Shown piece by piece: positions 33,648 through 41,788 of a stretch of 64,000 nucleotides of DNA. The stretch covers positions 43,327 to 107,326 of the forward strand of contig CAYXPY010000002.1 in assembly GCA_964467345.1 (NCBI GenBank), read 5' to 3'. The position numbers and the translations under genes were made by a program. Every line of letters starts with the position of its first letter. Position 1 is the stretch's first letter. This DNA is from SM1-50 sp964467345 (GTDB taxonomy: Archaea; Thermoplasmatota; E2; DHVEG-1). The notes under the pieces were generated by a model. That model saw only the letters and a list, made by a program, of their open reading frames with translations, did no database searches and was not told the origin of the DNA.

Positions 33648-33815
33648 TTATTTTTTTGAGCTGAGTTTTTCTTTGAGGAGTGTTAATCCCCATTCGATCG
33701 CATGGGTCCAGGATCCTATCTCTTGGGATGTTATTTTTTGTTCTACCCAGTCTTCAAGTTCTTTGCGGACCCGTACGGAATGGATTTTTTGTGATTTGTC
33801 TTTCTTCGGAGGCAT
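33648..33815 (-). CDS. Small ribbon-helix-helix-like DNA-binding protein
   Basis: A 55-residue ORF. It starts MPPKKDKSQKIHSVRVRKEL, a basic segment then a short strand (HSVRVRKEL) that fits the beta-ribbon of RHH regulators, followed by two predicted helices (EDWVEQKITS and GSWTHAIEWGLTLLKEKL). A TATA box (CATATAAAT, 33838-33846) lies about 27 nt upstream on this strand, so the message is probably leaderless. A perfect 16-bp palindrome (33817-33832) touches the start codon. It is likely the autorepressor of the operon that continues into the XRE-ImmA and DUF4411 genes. The RHH call is by pattern only. Confidence 0.6.
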   Translation of the reverse strand: MPPKKDKSQKIHSVRVRKELEDWVEQKITSQEIGSWTHAIEWGLTLLKEKLSSKK

Positions 33816-33816
33816 C

Positions 33817-33886
33817 GTATTACGAATAATACAGAAACATATAAATATTACGTATTACATACATGTATTTGTAATACAAATAATAC
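33817..33886. promoter_or_regulatory. Divergent promoter with six TAATAC/GTATTA half-sites
   Basis: GTATTACGAATAATAC (33817-33832) is a perfect palindrome. Further half-sites are TATTAC (33846-33851), GTATTAC (33852-33858), GTAATAC (33871-33877, inverted to the previous one) and TAATAC (33881-33886). The cluster covers the start of the small RHH-like gene and the space before the integrase gene, whose own TATA-like AATATAAAT is at 33887-33895. This looks like a cooperative operator controlling both directions. Confidence 0.7.
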
Positions 33887-33907
33887 AATATAAATGAGAA
33901 CAAAACC

Positions 33908-35170
33908 ATGCACAAAAAACAAACAACACTCCCCACAAACACATCACTACTCACGATAACCAACTCACCAGAGCTGGTAGGAGGTACACAACAAAAATGC
34001 AACAAAATAACAACAGAAATAGGCCAACCCATCGAACAACCAACCCAACCAAACAAGGACGATATGAGCACCATCACCTATGACGCCACCCAACTCAACA
34101 GGATGAACTGCCCCATACACCTCGACCCACACCTCGCAACCTTCAACGACATCGCTATCCACGCACTCCTCAGACAACGACTCAAACCAAGCACCATCGA
34201 CAAACACCTCCGATACGCCAGATTCATGGAAACACACACCATCCCAGTCGATTTCCGCAAACCCACCTTCACCAACTTCCTCAGACACATGGACTACCGA
34301 GAACAAATCGAACAAGCAACACCAAACGCACTCATCCACCAATGGAAAGCAATGCAGACCTTCCTCAAAGCCTACGGCATACCCTACGGTGAAGGAACCA
34401 CATGGAACTACCGACCACCATCGGCACAACAACCGCGCAGACGAATCCTCCCACTCCCCGAAACCGTCAACCACTTCTTCCACCACACATACACAGCAGA
34501 CCCCTATGAAAACGCCCTCTACCAATACCTCTTCTACCACAGCTTCCTGATAGGATGGAGAGTCCCAAGCGAGATCATCACCATGAAAACCAGCGACATC
34601 CACCTCGACGAATCCATCCCCTACATCATCATCACCGAACCAAAGAAACATAACAAAAAACGACACCTCTACAACATCGAACCAGCGATCCTCACCTCGC
34701 CCATTCACAAATCCTTCAAGAACTGGATAGAGCACTGGAGACCAAAAGTGGCAAACCAATTCTCAGAAGATGCTCTCTATCTCCAACCAGATGGAAAACC
34801 ATTCACCATTCGCCATCTCGGACACCAGCTCAGCAAACAGGGAAAACAAATCTGGAAAGACTTCAGACCATATGACATGCGACACTGGTGTGCCGTTGCT
34901 CGCCTCATCAAAACCAAAGTGGAAACCAAAAACTTCGATATCTTCCAGGTCCAAAAATGGCTCGGACACGAACAAAGCACAACCACACAAATCTACGTCA
35001 GCCAAGCAACAGACTACTATAACCATCTGCCTGAGGATTGGATCAGTCTCGCCCTGAAACCATCACAACTGGCAGGCAAGCGAGACTCGGAGAAAATCGA
35101 TAGAACCCACTTTTTGGCTCTATCGACTAAAATCCCTTCGAGACAGCAAAGTGGGCCCGGAGAGATTTGA
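33908..35170 (+). CDS. Tyrosine recombinase (integrase)
   Basis: A 420-residue phage-integrase-family protein. An N-terminal SAM-like core-binding domain (about 70-150, PSTIDKHLRYARFMET) is followed by a catalytic domain with the first Arg in IGWRVPSEIITMKT, the motif YDMRHWCAVARL, WLGHEQSTTTQIYVS with the His and the nucleophile Tyr. The first 52 residues are low in complexity and an internal ATG at 34064 is a plausible start. Coding strand is strikingly poor in G and rich in C-ending codons. The last six codons lie inside tRNA-Ile, so the stop codon is supplied by the tRNA gene. It should integrate and excise the element at this tRNA. Confidence 0.87.
   Translation: MHKKQTTLPTNTSLLTITNSPELVGGTQQKCNKITTEIGQPIEQPTQPNKDDMSTITYDATQLNRMNCPIHLDPHLATFNDIAIHALLRQRLKPSTIDKHLRYARFMETHTIPVDFRKPTFTNFLRHMDYREQIEQATPNALIHQWKAMQTFLKAYGIPYGEGTTWNYRPPSAQQPRRRILPLPETVNHFFHHTYTADPYENALYQYLFYHSFLIGWRVPSEIITMKTSDIHLDESIPYIIITEPKKHNKKRHLYNIEPAILTSPIHKSFKNWIEHWRPKVANQFSEDALYLQPDGKPFTIRHLGHQLSKQGKQIWKDFRPYDMRHWCAVARLIKTKVETKNFDIFQVQKWLGHEQSTTTQIYVSQATDYYNHLPEDWISLALKPSQLAGKRDSEKIDRTHFLALSTKIPSRQQSGPGEI
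35097..35126. repeat. Inverted repeat near the right attachment site
   Basis: TCGATAGA (35097-35104) and TCTATCGA (35119-35126) form a perfect eight-base inverted repeat inside the integrase 3' end. Similar CGATAGAT and ACTATCGAT motifs occur near the left end (24172-24205). They may be recombinase arm-binding sites. Confidence 0.4.
35152..35165 (+). repeat. Right attachment-site copy within tRNA-Ile
   Basis: TGGGCCCGGAGAGA, identical to 24125-24138. It covers the discriminator base, the 3' acceptor strand and part of the T stem of the tRNA. Confidence 0.7.
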
Positions 35171-35226
35171 ACTCTCGACCTACCGGTTATCAGCCGGTTG
35201 CTCCAACCGATCTAAGCTACGGGCCC
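35152..35226 (-). tRNA. tRNA-Ile (anticodon GAT)
   Basis: The minus strand folds as a full cloverleaf: acceptor GGGCCCG/CGGGCCC, D arm GCTTAGATCGGTTGGAGC, anticodon stem ACCGG/CCGGT around loop CTGATAA with anticodon GAT, and T arm GAGAG-TTCAAAT-CTCTC. The discriminator is A and CCA is not encoded. A TATA-like TTTTTATAG lies upstream on this strand at about 35256-35264. The integrase gene overlaps its 3' end. Confidence 0.97.
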
Positions 35227-35393
35227 CGGTGTTGAAAAGGGGTAATACGCTCTTTCTATAAAAACGTAATACTTTCAATATACTTCATTATACTTATATA
35301 TTCACATTTCTATCACGTTGCATAATGGGTGCACGCTGTTCTCGAAAGAGTATCAATTTCATCGAGTATAGATGAACCTTTTAAGAACATGGG

Positions 35394-35672
35394 ATGAAAT
35401 CTATGAAGAAGCATACGTATCCCGAATCGAACAGAAAGGCACGATTCAAGAGGAGAAAACTTGGCTATTTCCCCTTATTTGAAAACCCGTACCCTCGCTA
35501 TGATGTCAGAAGCGTTGACATGCATCATGTCAATGGGATGATCTGCATCCCGCTTCCCCATCGGACCCATATGATAGTGAAAGGAAGAAATCGTGAGAAA
35601 CATAAACAGCAATGCGAAATCTGGATCCAAAAATTGTTTCTGCTGAATCTCGAGAGCCTGTTAAATCCTTAA
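35394..35672 (+). CDS. Small HNH-like protein without zinc cysteines
   Basis: A 92-residue basic protein. KARFKRRKLGYFPLFENPYP leads into VDMHHVNGMICIPLPHRTHM, a pattern like the HHxN core and the final His of HNH endonucleases, but the CxxC pairs of most HNH proteins are absent. It lies on the conserved side of tRNA-Ile, so outside the proposed element. The stop overlaps the stop of the convergent PAS gene by four bases. Nuclease activity is not established. Confidence 0.55.
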   Translation: MKSMKKHTYPESNRKARFKRRKLGYFPLFENPYPRYDVRSVDMHHVNGMICIPLPHRTHMIVKGRNREKHKQQCEIWIQKLFLLNLESLLNP

Positions 35673-36073
35673 TCTAACAGGCGTTTTTCACCAGAGAGTT
35701 TCTGTAGCTCATCGATGTTCTGAGATGCTTCAAGGCACCCTAGGTAGTTCCCCTTTGCATCTCGCAGCGCGTAATATTCGATAAGGACTTTTTCTTTTTC
35801 CCCTTTTGGTCCGAGGGGAAGATCGATATAGAACCGGGCTTTCTGTCGTTTCCCCGCCTTCATCTCCTGCAGAATCTGTTCTACCTTGCCAAGACTTTTT
35901 TTTGGATGACAGTTCCGCACGTCACGACCGACCACTGCTTCAGGTCGCTTGAAAATCCGCGTCGAGTGTTTGTTCCATGCAAGGACTTTTTCGTTTTTAT
36001 CAATCACTGAAAACTCAAAAGGGATTGTCTCTAATACAGCGTGTAAAACATCTTCAGGTAATTTTCCAATCAT
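35669..36073 (-). CDS. Single-domain PAS protein (DUF438 C-terminal type)
   Basis: A 134-residue protein that is one PAS domain: VLETIPFEFSVIDKNEKVLA, WNKHSTRIFKRPEAVVGRDV with the conserved NCHPKKS, and ALRDAKGNYLGCLEASQNID. This is the type found at the C terminus of DUF438 proteins. It probably senses a small molecule or redox state, but no output domain is present. GGAGAG precedes the ATG. It is divergent from pheS. Confidence 0.85.
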   Translation of the reverse strand: MIGKLPEDVLHAVLETIPFEFSVIDKNEKVLAWNKHSTRIFKRPEAVVGRDVRNCHPKKSLGKVEQILQEMKAGKRQKARFYIDLPLGPKGEKEKVLIEYYALRDAKGNYLGCLEASQNIDELQKLSGEKRLLD

Positions 36074-36183
36074 AACAAACTCTCCAAGTAAACACCTGGA
36101 AGAGATACTGTTTTATAATTCTTTGCTCTTCCCTGAAGAGAACATCGACATCTTAATACGTGTCAAGACAATTGCAGGTTCCA

Positions 36184-37701
36184 ATGGATAGAGAAAAAAT
36201 CGTAAAAGAGCTGTCTCAGAACGAGAAAAAAGTATTACTCGCGCTCAAAAAACTCCATGGAAAAGCCTCCCCAAAAGAGATCGTTAAAACAGGGGATTTT
36301 TCCCTTGATGTTGAAGTATCAAATGCTGCTTCTTGGCTTCAATCAAAAAAATTAGTGGTTATGGAGAACTCCATAAAAACAGTCTATTCTCTTGGCAAAG
36401 AAGGGAAACGATTCATTGAAAAGGGACTACCTGAGAAACGAGCATTGAAGGTCTTATCTGACAACAAAGGAACCCTGCCATTGCAGGCGCTCTCATCGGT
36501 GCTTGACCCTGATGAGATCCCGGTAGCAATCGGTTGGTTGAAAACCAACGGATGGGCGACCATTCGCAAAGAGAAAGACACTATCATTGAGATTACCTCA
36601 AAGGGAACAGCGGCTATCTCTGAGATGACCACTGAAGAAAAACTCCTGCGTCTTCTCCATGAACACCCGGAACAAGAAATCGAAAAAAACACCATTAAAC
36701 CCCTTGTGTCCCGGAAAAACGTCATCAAAGAAAAGGAACTTATTACAAGCACTATATCATTAACAGAGGAAGGTAAAAAAATCCTGGAAAACGGACTTGA
36801 GCTGCAAGAGGAAATCTCCCAGATGACCAGTTCAATAATAAAAAACAACGAATGGAGAGAAAAAACGATCAGACCATACGACATCCATGCGTTTGCCCCT
36901 GCGTTCTATGGAGGAAAACCGCATCCCTTAGTCAAGCTGATTTCTGAAATCAGACAGATTTTCGTTGAAATGGGATTCCAAGAGATCCAAGGGGATTACG
37001 TTGAATCCTGTTTCTGGAACATGGATGTTCTCTTCATCCCTCAGGATCATCCTGCTCGAGAGATGCAGGATACATTCTATTGCAAGGTGCCTGCGAAGAT
37101 TCCCATTCAGGAAGACGCGCTCCTTAAAGAAGTTGCCCGTGTCCATGAGACTGGTGGGTCTACTGGGTCGACCGGCTGGGGGTATACCTTCTCGAAAAAT
37201 GAAGGAGAACGAGCATTATTGCGGACCCATACAACGGTGAATACGATTCGCTATCTCTACAACCACCCGGTACCACCCTGCAAGGTCTTCTCTCTTGAAA
37301 GAGTGTTTCGCAAGGAAGACATCGATACGACGCATCTTCCGGAGTTTTATCAGATTGAAGGGATCATCTATGAAGAGAATGCAAACTTCCGCCAGCTCAT
37401 CGGCATCCTTAAGGAGTTCTACCGCAGGATGGGGTTCGAAAAAATCAGGTTCAGACCAGGGTACTTCCCCTACACCGAACCAAGCATGGAAGTTGAAGTG
37501 CTCTGGAATGGCAAATGGATGGAGCTTGGGGGAAGTGGTATCTTCCGCCCAGAAGTAACCGAGCCGGTTGGTGTACAAAGCCCAGTTCTTGCCTGGGGCC
37601 TTGGGCTTGAACGGCTTGCGATGCTGAGGTTTGGTCTTTCTGACATACGAAGCTTGTATATCAGCGACATTGATTGGTTGCGAAAAACCCCGTTGCTTTA
37701 A
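36184..37701 (+). CDS. pheS: Phenylalanine--tRNA ligase alpha subunit
   Basis: A 505-residue archaeal-type PheS. Winged-helix repeats fill about residues 1-220 (NEKKVLLALKKLHGKASPKE). The class II catalytic core follows with HPLVKLISEIRQIFVEMGF, motif 2 around LLRTHTTVNTIRYLY, the Phe-binding VEVLWNGKWMELGGSG, and motif 3 GLGLERLAMLRFG. It charges tRNA-Phe together with PheT, whose gene is not in the window. I use ATG 36184; the frame is open to 36160. Length is normal. Confidence 0.96.
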   Translation: MDREKIVKELSQNEKKVLLALKKLHGKASPKEIVKTGDFSLDVEVSNAASWLQSKKLVVMENSIKTVYSLGKEGKRFIEKGLPEKRALKVLSDNKGTLPLQALSSVLDPDEIPVAIGWLKTNGWATIRKEKDTIIEITSKGTAAISEMTTEEKLLRLLHEHPEQEIEKNTIKPLVSRKNVIKEKELITSTISLTEEGKKILENGLELQEEISQMTSSIIKNNEWREKTIRPYDIHAFAPAFYGGKPHPLVKLISEIRQIFVEMGFQEIQGDYVESCFWNMDVLFIPQDHPAREMQDTFYCKVPAKIPIQEDALLKEVARVHETGGSTGSTGWGYTFSKNEGERALLRTHTTVNTIRYLYNHPVPPCKVFSLERVFRKEDIDTTHLPEFYQIEGIIYEENANFRQLIGILKEFYRRMGFEKIRFRPGYFPYTEPSMEVEVLWNGKWMELGGSGIFRPEVTEPVGVQSPVLAWGLGLERLAMLRFGLSDIRSLYISDIDWLRKTPLL

Positions 37702-37860
37702 TCAAGTTTTGTGATCAGAAGATTGCTCTTTTTACGGATAAATTCTATCCATAATCTTATTAAATATCCTCTATATTATAATTAAAAAAAGATGGTAAGT
37801 GTTGTAAACAAAGATTTATATAATAACAAGGTAGATAGATACTATCGAGGTTGAGAAGAT

Positions 37861-40767
37861 ATGAAAGCGCACAAAGCGCTCCAAACAATATTACTGATAT
37901 TCATCCTTACCGTAGGGTCCTTTACATCGAGCCTTCTCACCCCTCCGGTTATCGCACAGTCATCATCGAGTCAGACAACCCTTTATTTTGTCGACGCGCT
38001 AAATTATCTCGAAGAAGAAAACTTCTCTGATTTTGGATTCTTATTCCTCTCACCAAACACACCAACAAAACAAAACGATTCCCAGTACCCTCCCAATCTT
38101 TTTATAAAAAACACAACGAAACTACTCCCCCGCTACAATCTTAATGCCGAACAATGGTTTGCCTGGTTTGGATCCACGTGGCTCCTTTACTTCCTACAGG
38201 ATTCACCAGAGTTCAATTTCAGCGAACTCTTCCCCGGACTTGACCTATTCTTCCCCCATCCGTTCCGTATCGTCGAAGGATACAGCTACGAAGGAAACGA
38301 CTCGGTAACCATAACGGGGGATATTATCTATAACCTCTACTTCAGCGCAGATGTGAAAAATAAGAAATTCAGAGACAATGTCAAAGTAGAACTCTATTCC
38401 ATAAATCTTGAATCGATGCTGCCACTCCCCAAGCTTATATCAAACAACACTGTTGAACTCATCCAGCCACGAGGCAGCGATGTCTATAAACAACAAGTCA
38501 TACTACCAGACGTAAGCTTCACCCTAAAACCAGGAGACAACCTGCTCTTTAGTATCGAGATCGTCCCAACAAATAAAACTATATCAACTATCGTGGCAAA
38601 CCGTCTGGACATCGATAAGATCCTTTCCAGAGTCGACAAACTCGCAAGCTTTTTTGAAAACCGCAGTAGACTGACAAAACTCCAAGACATTGGTACGATG
38701 ATAAAAGATATGCTCTCCGTCTTAAAAGAGGGCCTTATCAACATCACCGCTGATGATTTCGCAGCAATAATCAATGCCATGCAATCGACATCCTTTGTCT
38801 ATGACTCAGCAAAGCACCCTTCATCAGTCACGGTTCCAGGAAAAATATCAGAAGAGGACATCCGTATTTACTATCTGCATGCCGATCAAACAATGGATCA
38901 AAAACCACCCACCACAGCGAACCAATCACGACAAACAATTAAACTCACACCCTTGATCTGGACCGCCCCGGCTCTCGAGAGAAACAAAATCCTCAAAGTA
39001 GAAAACACGTTTGTCGACCTGTACCTGAACCATCGGGATTTGTTCAGAATATTTGCTCTTCTTAGGAGAAAAATCACTATCGCTGTAACACTCTATGATG
39101 ATAACACCACTATCAGCACATCAGAAAAAACACTTGATCGAATGCGTATCTTTGGTCTTTTGAAAAAACCAACGACTCCGATAACCTTCGAATTCAATGG
39201 ATCCGACAGAGAAATCACCTATGGCCACAGCATTAAAATAGCAGTAGCCCTTCGAAACGGAACAAAACTAGGCTTCAGATCCGTAAACCTCTACTATGAT
39301 TCGGTTAATTTCCCCTCCGCACTCCGAATGAAGGTTGAAGAAACCCAAAACATTCAAATCACTGATCTGACCAGCGAACCACAGGATGGAAAAATAATAC
39401 CTGGAGAAAGCATTGAATACACCCTCAACGTCACCAGCAAACTTGCTGATATCCTCCATATCAATGTCATTGAACGAGAAAAAATCGGGGAGTGGGAGAT
39501 CACCGTCCCTGACACAACAACAGTTTTACCAAACAGCAAGACCACCCTAAAAGTCATCGTGAAATCCACTACTATCGAAAAGGAAGCCTATGGTAATGCT
39601 ATCTCCTTTGTCATCGAAGCCAGTGGAAACACAGGTATCGCCCGGCAAGGGAGTGCTGCGGAAGTAAGTACCGATGCCATCGAGTACGATGTCCAGATAC
39701 TCGCGCACTCAGCCAACATTAATATTAGCAGGGGTGAAAATCGGACATTCTATTTCGTCATCAGAAACAACAACACAGGGGCAATCGATGATGTTGACAG
39801 TTACAAGATCACCGCGTCTTCGAGGAACAACTGGCCACTGATCCCCTTGGAGAACATTCGTAACCTCGGGATAGGAGAAAGCTCTGGGGCAAACCAAGCA
39901 AGAGTCGTCATTCGGGTGCCTAAGAACACGACCCTTGATTCTGATGTAATCACGATTACGGTTACCTCTGAAAGTGATTCCAGCGCCAAAGCCACCATTG
40001 CTATCACTGTTCACGTCATCGCAGGCAACCTCCTGGAAGGCGTCTACGAGCTGTTTGATAACCTAGCAAAAAACCTCGGTTTGAACGAGATATTTGGTCA
40101 ATACGGGGCGATTGTCCTCGTAAGTCTCCTGATGATAATCATTTTATTCCTCCTTATCATACTTGCTTTGGTGTTGACCATTAAACCAGTTCAAATCATC
40201 TGCACAGACCGTATCAAAGAAATTGAACCAACACAGAATGCAGTATTTGAAGTATTACTCAAAAACCCAGGTAAAAAAACACAATCCTACGAGCTTGACG
40301 CACAACCAACAACCAACTCATCAAAATGGATTTGTTCCATTGAGCCAACCTCACTGGCAATAGAAGGGCGTGCAACAAAACCGGTTCAAATCATCGTCAC
40401 ACCAACAGAAAAAACTCAAGCCAAAGAGTGGAGTAAAATAAAACTCCAGGTGAAAAAAACAGGGAAAAAGAATACGGCATCCATCACACTTCTTGCCATG
40501 ATTAAGGAGGGAAAAACAGTCCTTCAAATCCAGAACGTCTCTCACTGGCCCAGGGAATTCAGCCCAGGAGAGAAAGTCATCACGTCCTTTAACCTCTCAA
40601 ATAATGGCACAATCGCAGCACGAAGCATCACCGTCTTTTTCTATCTGAATGGAAAACAAAAAAACAAGGTAGAGCTCAGCCTCCCTGCTGCAAATATCGC
40701 TGATATCCAGATACCCTGGATAGCAGAAAAAGGTAAAAATAAGGTCCGTATACGAGTCAAAGAGTAG
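37861..40767 (+). CDS. Large secreted or membrane-anchored protein with CARDB-like domains
   Basis: A 968-residue protein I cannot name. It has a signal peptide (about 1-32, MKAHKALQTILLIFILTVGS), a long extracellular part (about 33-745) with many Asn-X-Thr/Ser sites and beta-rich repeats in its second half (for example GESIEYTLNVTSKLADILH), one transmembrane helix (about 749-775, IVLVSLLMIIILFLLIILAL), and a C-terminal part of two further CARDB/NPCBM-like domains (FEVLLKNPGKKTQSYELDAQ and VITSFNLSNNGTIAARSITV). A TATA-like TTTATATAA at about 37813-37821 and GAGGTTGAG before the ATG support the start. The COG1340 coiled-coil gene follows 53 bases later. Confidence 0.7.
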   Translation: MKAHKALQTILLIFILTVGSFTSSLLTPPVIAQSSSSQTTLYFVDALNYLEEENFSDFGFLFLSPNTPTKQNDSQYPPNLFIKNTTKLLPRYNLNAEQWFAWFGSTWLLYFLQDSPEFNFSELFPGLDLFFPHPFRIVEGYSYEGNDSVTITGDIIYNLYFSADVKNKKFRDNVKVELYSINLESMLPLPKLISNNTVELIQPRGSDVYKQQVILPDVSFTLKPGDNLLFSIEIVPTNKTISTIVANRLDIDKILSRVDKLASFFENRSRLTKLQDIGTMIKDMLSVLKEGLINITADDFAAIINAMQSTSFVYDSAKHPSSVTVPGKISEEDIRIYYLHADQTMDQKPPTTANQSRQTIKLTPLIWTAPALERNKILKVENTFVDLYLNHRDLFRIFALLRRKITIAVTLYDDNTTISTSEKTLDRMRIFGLLKKPTTPITFEFNGSDREITYGHSIKIAVALRNGTKLGFRSVNLYYDSVNFPSALRMKVEETQNIQITDLTSEPQDGKIIPGESIEYTLNVTSKLADILHINVIEREKIGEWEITVPDTTTVLPNSKTTLKVIVKSTTIEKEAYGNAISFVIEASGNTGIARQGSAAEVSTDAIEYDVQILAHSANINISRGENRTFYFVIRNNNTGAIDDVDSYKITASSRNNWPLIPLENIRNLGIGESSGANQARVVIRVPKNTTLDSDVITITVTSESDSSAKATIAITVHVIAGNLLEGVYELFDNLAKNLGLNEIFGQYGAIVLVSLLMIIILFLLIILALVLTIKPVQIICTDRIKEIEPTQNAVFEVLLKNPGKKTQSYELDAQPTTNSSKWICSIEPTSLAIEGRATKPVQIIVTPTEKTQAKEWSKIKLQVKKTGKKNTASITLLAMIKEGKTVLQIQNVSHWPREFSPGEKVITSFNLSNNGTIAARSITVFFYLNGKQKNKVELSLPAANIADIQIPWIAEKGKNKVRIRVKE

Positions 40768-40820
40768 TAGTAAACCTTATAACGGGAGAATAATACGGTA
40801 TTGGAAAAAGGGTGTCTCTT

Positions 40821-41702
40821 GTGAGTGATAAAGAAACTACAAAGAAGGAAGACCTCGAGCAACTAAAAAACGCAGAGAAGAAGTACCAGAGTCTCATCGA
40901 GAAACGCAACGAACTCAATCAAGTGGCAAAACAGTTCCGTGACGAACGAGACATGCTTAATGAAAAACGAAAAGAACTCAAAACCGACATGGACAAGATT
41001 AAAAAAGAACGGGAAAAACTTGTCACGAAAATGAAGGAACACAAAGAAAAAAGAAACCAATTTCAACAGCAAGCCAAAGAGCTCATCGATGCGAAACGGA
41101 AGAAAAAAGGAGACGTCGTAAAAAACCTCCCGCTCCGTGTCGAAGAAATCAAAGCAGATATCCAAATGATGGAATACGAACAAGAGACAACAATCCTGGA
41201 CACCAGAAAAGAAAACAAATTAATCGAAAAGATAAAACTCAAACGAAGGGAATACAACGATGTAAAAAAACAAATGGAAAAACAGCAACTCATCGAAGTC
41301 GACCTTTCCGATACAGATAAAGCGATAACCGAGCTTTTCAAAAAAGCTGATCAAGAACATGAAAAAGTGCAAAAATATTACGGAGAAAGCCAGCAGAAAC
41401 ACGAGGAATATAAAAAACTGGTAAACGAAATCGCAACCCTCATCGGTGAAGCAAATAAAAAACATAAAAAATACATAGAACTCCGAGAAGAGGCGCAAAT
41501 CAACCATGAAAAAGCCTTAGAGATGCGATCAAAAATCGTCTCAGTGAAAAAAGAACGAATGCAGCGATTCCAGGAAAACAGAGAGATATTACGAAATCAA
41601 AACCTCAAAGCCCGTAAAGAATTAATGGATACCGAAAAACTTGAGAAAGTGGCAGAAGCCTCCGTAGAAGCGTTGAAAGGCGGTAAAAAAATCACCCTTT
41701 AA
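40821..41702 (+). CDS. COG1340-type coiled-coil protein, copy 1
   Basis: A 293-residue, almost wholly alpha-helical protein rich in Lys and Glu (ELNQVAKQFRDERDMLNEKR), the signature of the archaeal COG1340 coiled-coil family, of unknown function. I use the GTG at 40821, preceded by GGGTG; another GTG at 40812 gives three more residues. It has a relative of similar size at 49937-50809. Lying between a large membrane protein and the HMG-CoA synthase gene, it may be co-expressed with the former. Confidence 0.8.
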   Translation: MSDKETTKKEDLEQLKNAEKKYQSLIEKRNELNQVAKQFRDERDMLNEKRKELKTDMDKIKKEREKLVTKMKEHKEKRNQFQQQAKELIDAKRKKKGDVVKNLPLRVEEIKADIQMMEYEQETTILDTRKENKLIEKIKLKRREYNDVKKQMEKQQLIEVDLSDTDKAITELFKKADQEHEKVQKYYGESQQKHEEYKKLVNEIATLIGEANKKHKKYIELREEAQINHEKALEMRSKIVSVKKERMQRFQENREILRNQNLKARKELMDTEKLEKVAEASVEALKGGKKITL

Positions 41703-41788
41703 AAAAAGGAAGAAAAATTACGTCAATTGCCGTAAGTCAATCGGCACTTTTAAGTAGTCTTTTTTGTTTTGGCCTAGTTGGGTTCATT

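Larger units (their letters stand above)
24125..35165. mobile_element. Putative 11-kb element integrated at tRNA-Ile(GAT)
   Basis: The element is bounded by a 14-bp direct repeat of the tRNA-Ile 3' end and has a tyrosine recombinase gene whose stop codon lies inside the intact tRNA. Both ends carry inverted CGATAGA/TATCGA-type motifs (left 24172-24205, right 35097-35126) that could be recombinase arm sites. Inside are a PD-(D/E)XK-like gene, secreted propeller proteins, small secreted paralogues, and an RHH/XRE-ImmA/DUF4411 operon. No replication protein or virus structural gene was recognised, so it may be a genomic island or a decayed element. Boundaries rest on the direct repeat only. Confidence 0.6.

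Noticed and set aside
33965..34759. Open frame of 264 codons on the minus strand
   Set aside because: It is the mirror of the G-poor integrase gene: few stop codons arise there, its translation is Val/Glu/Cys-rich without domains, and the integrase motifs on the other strand are clear.
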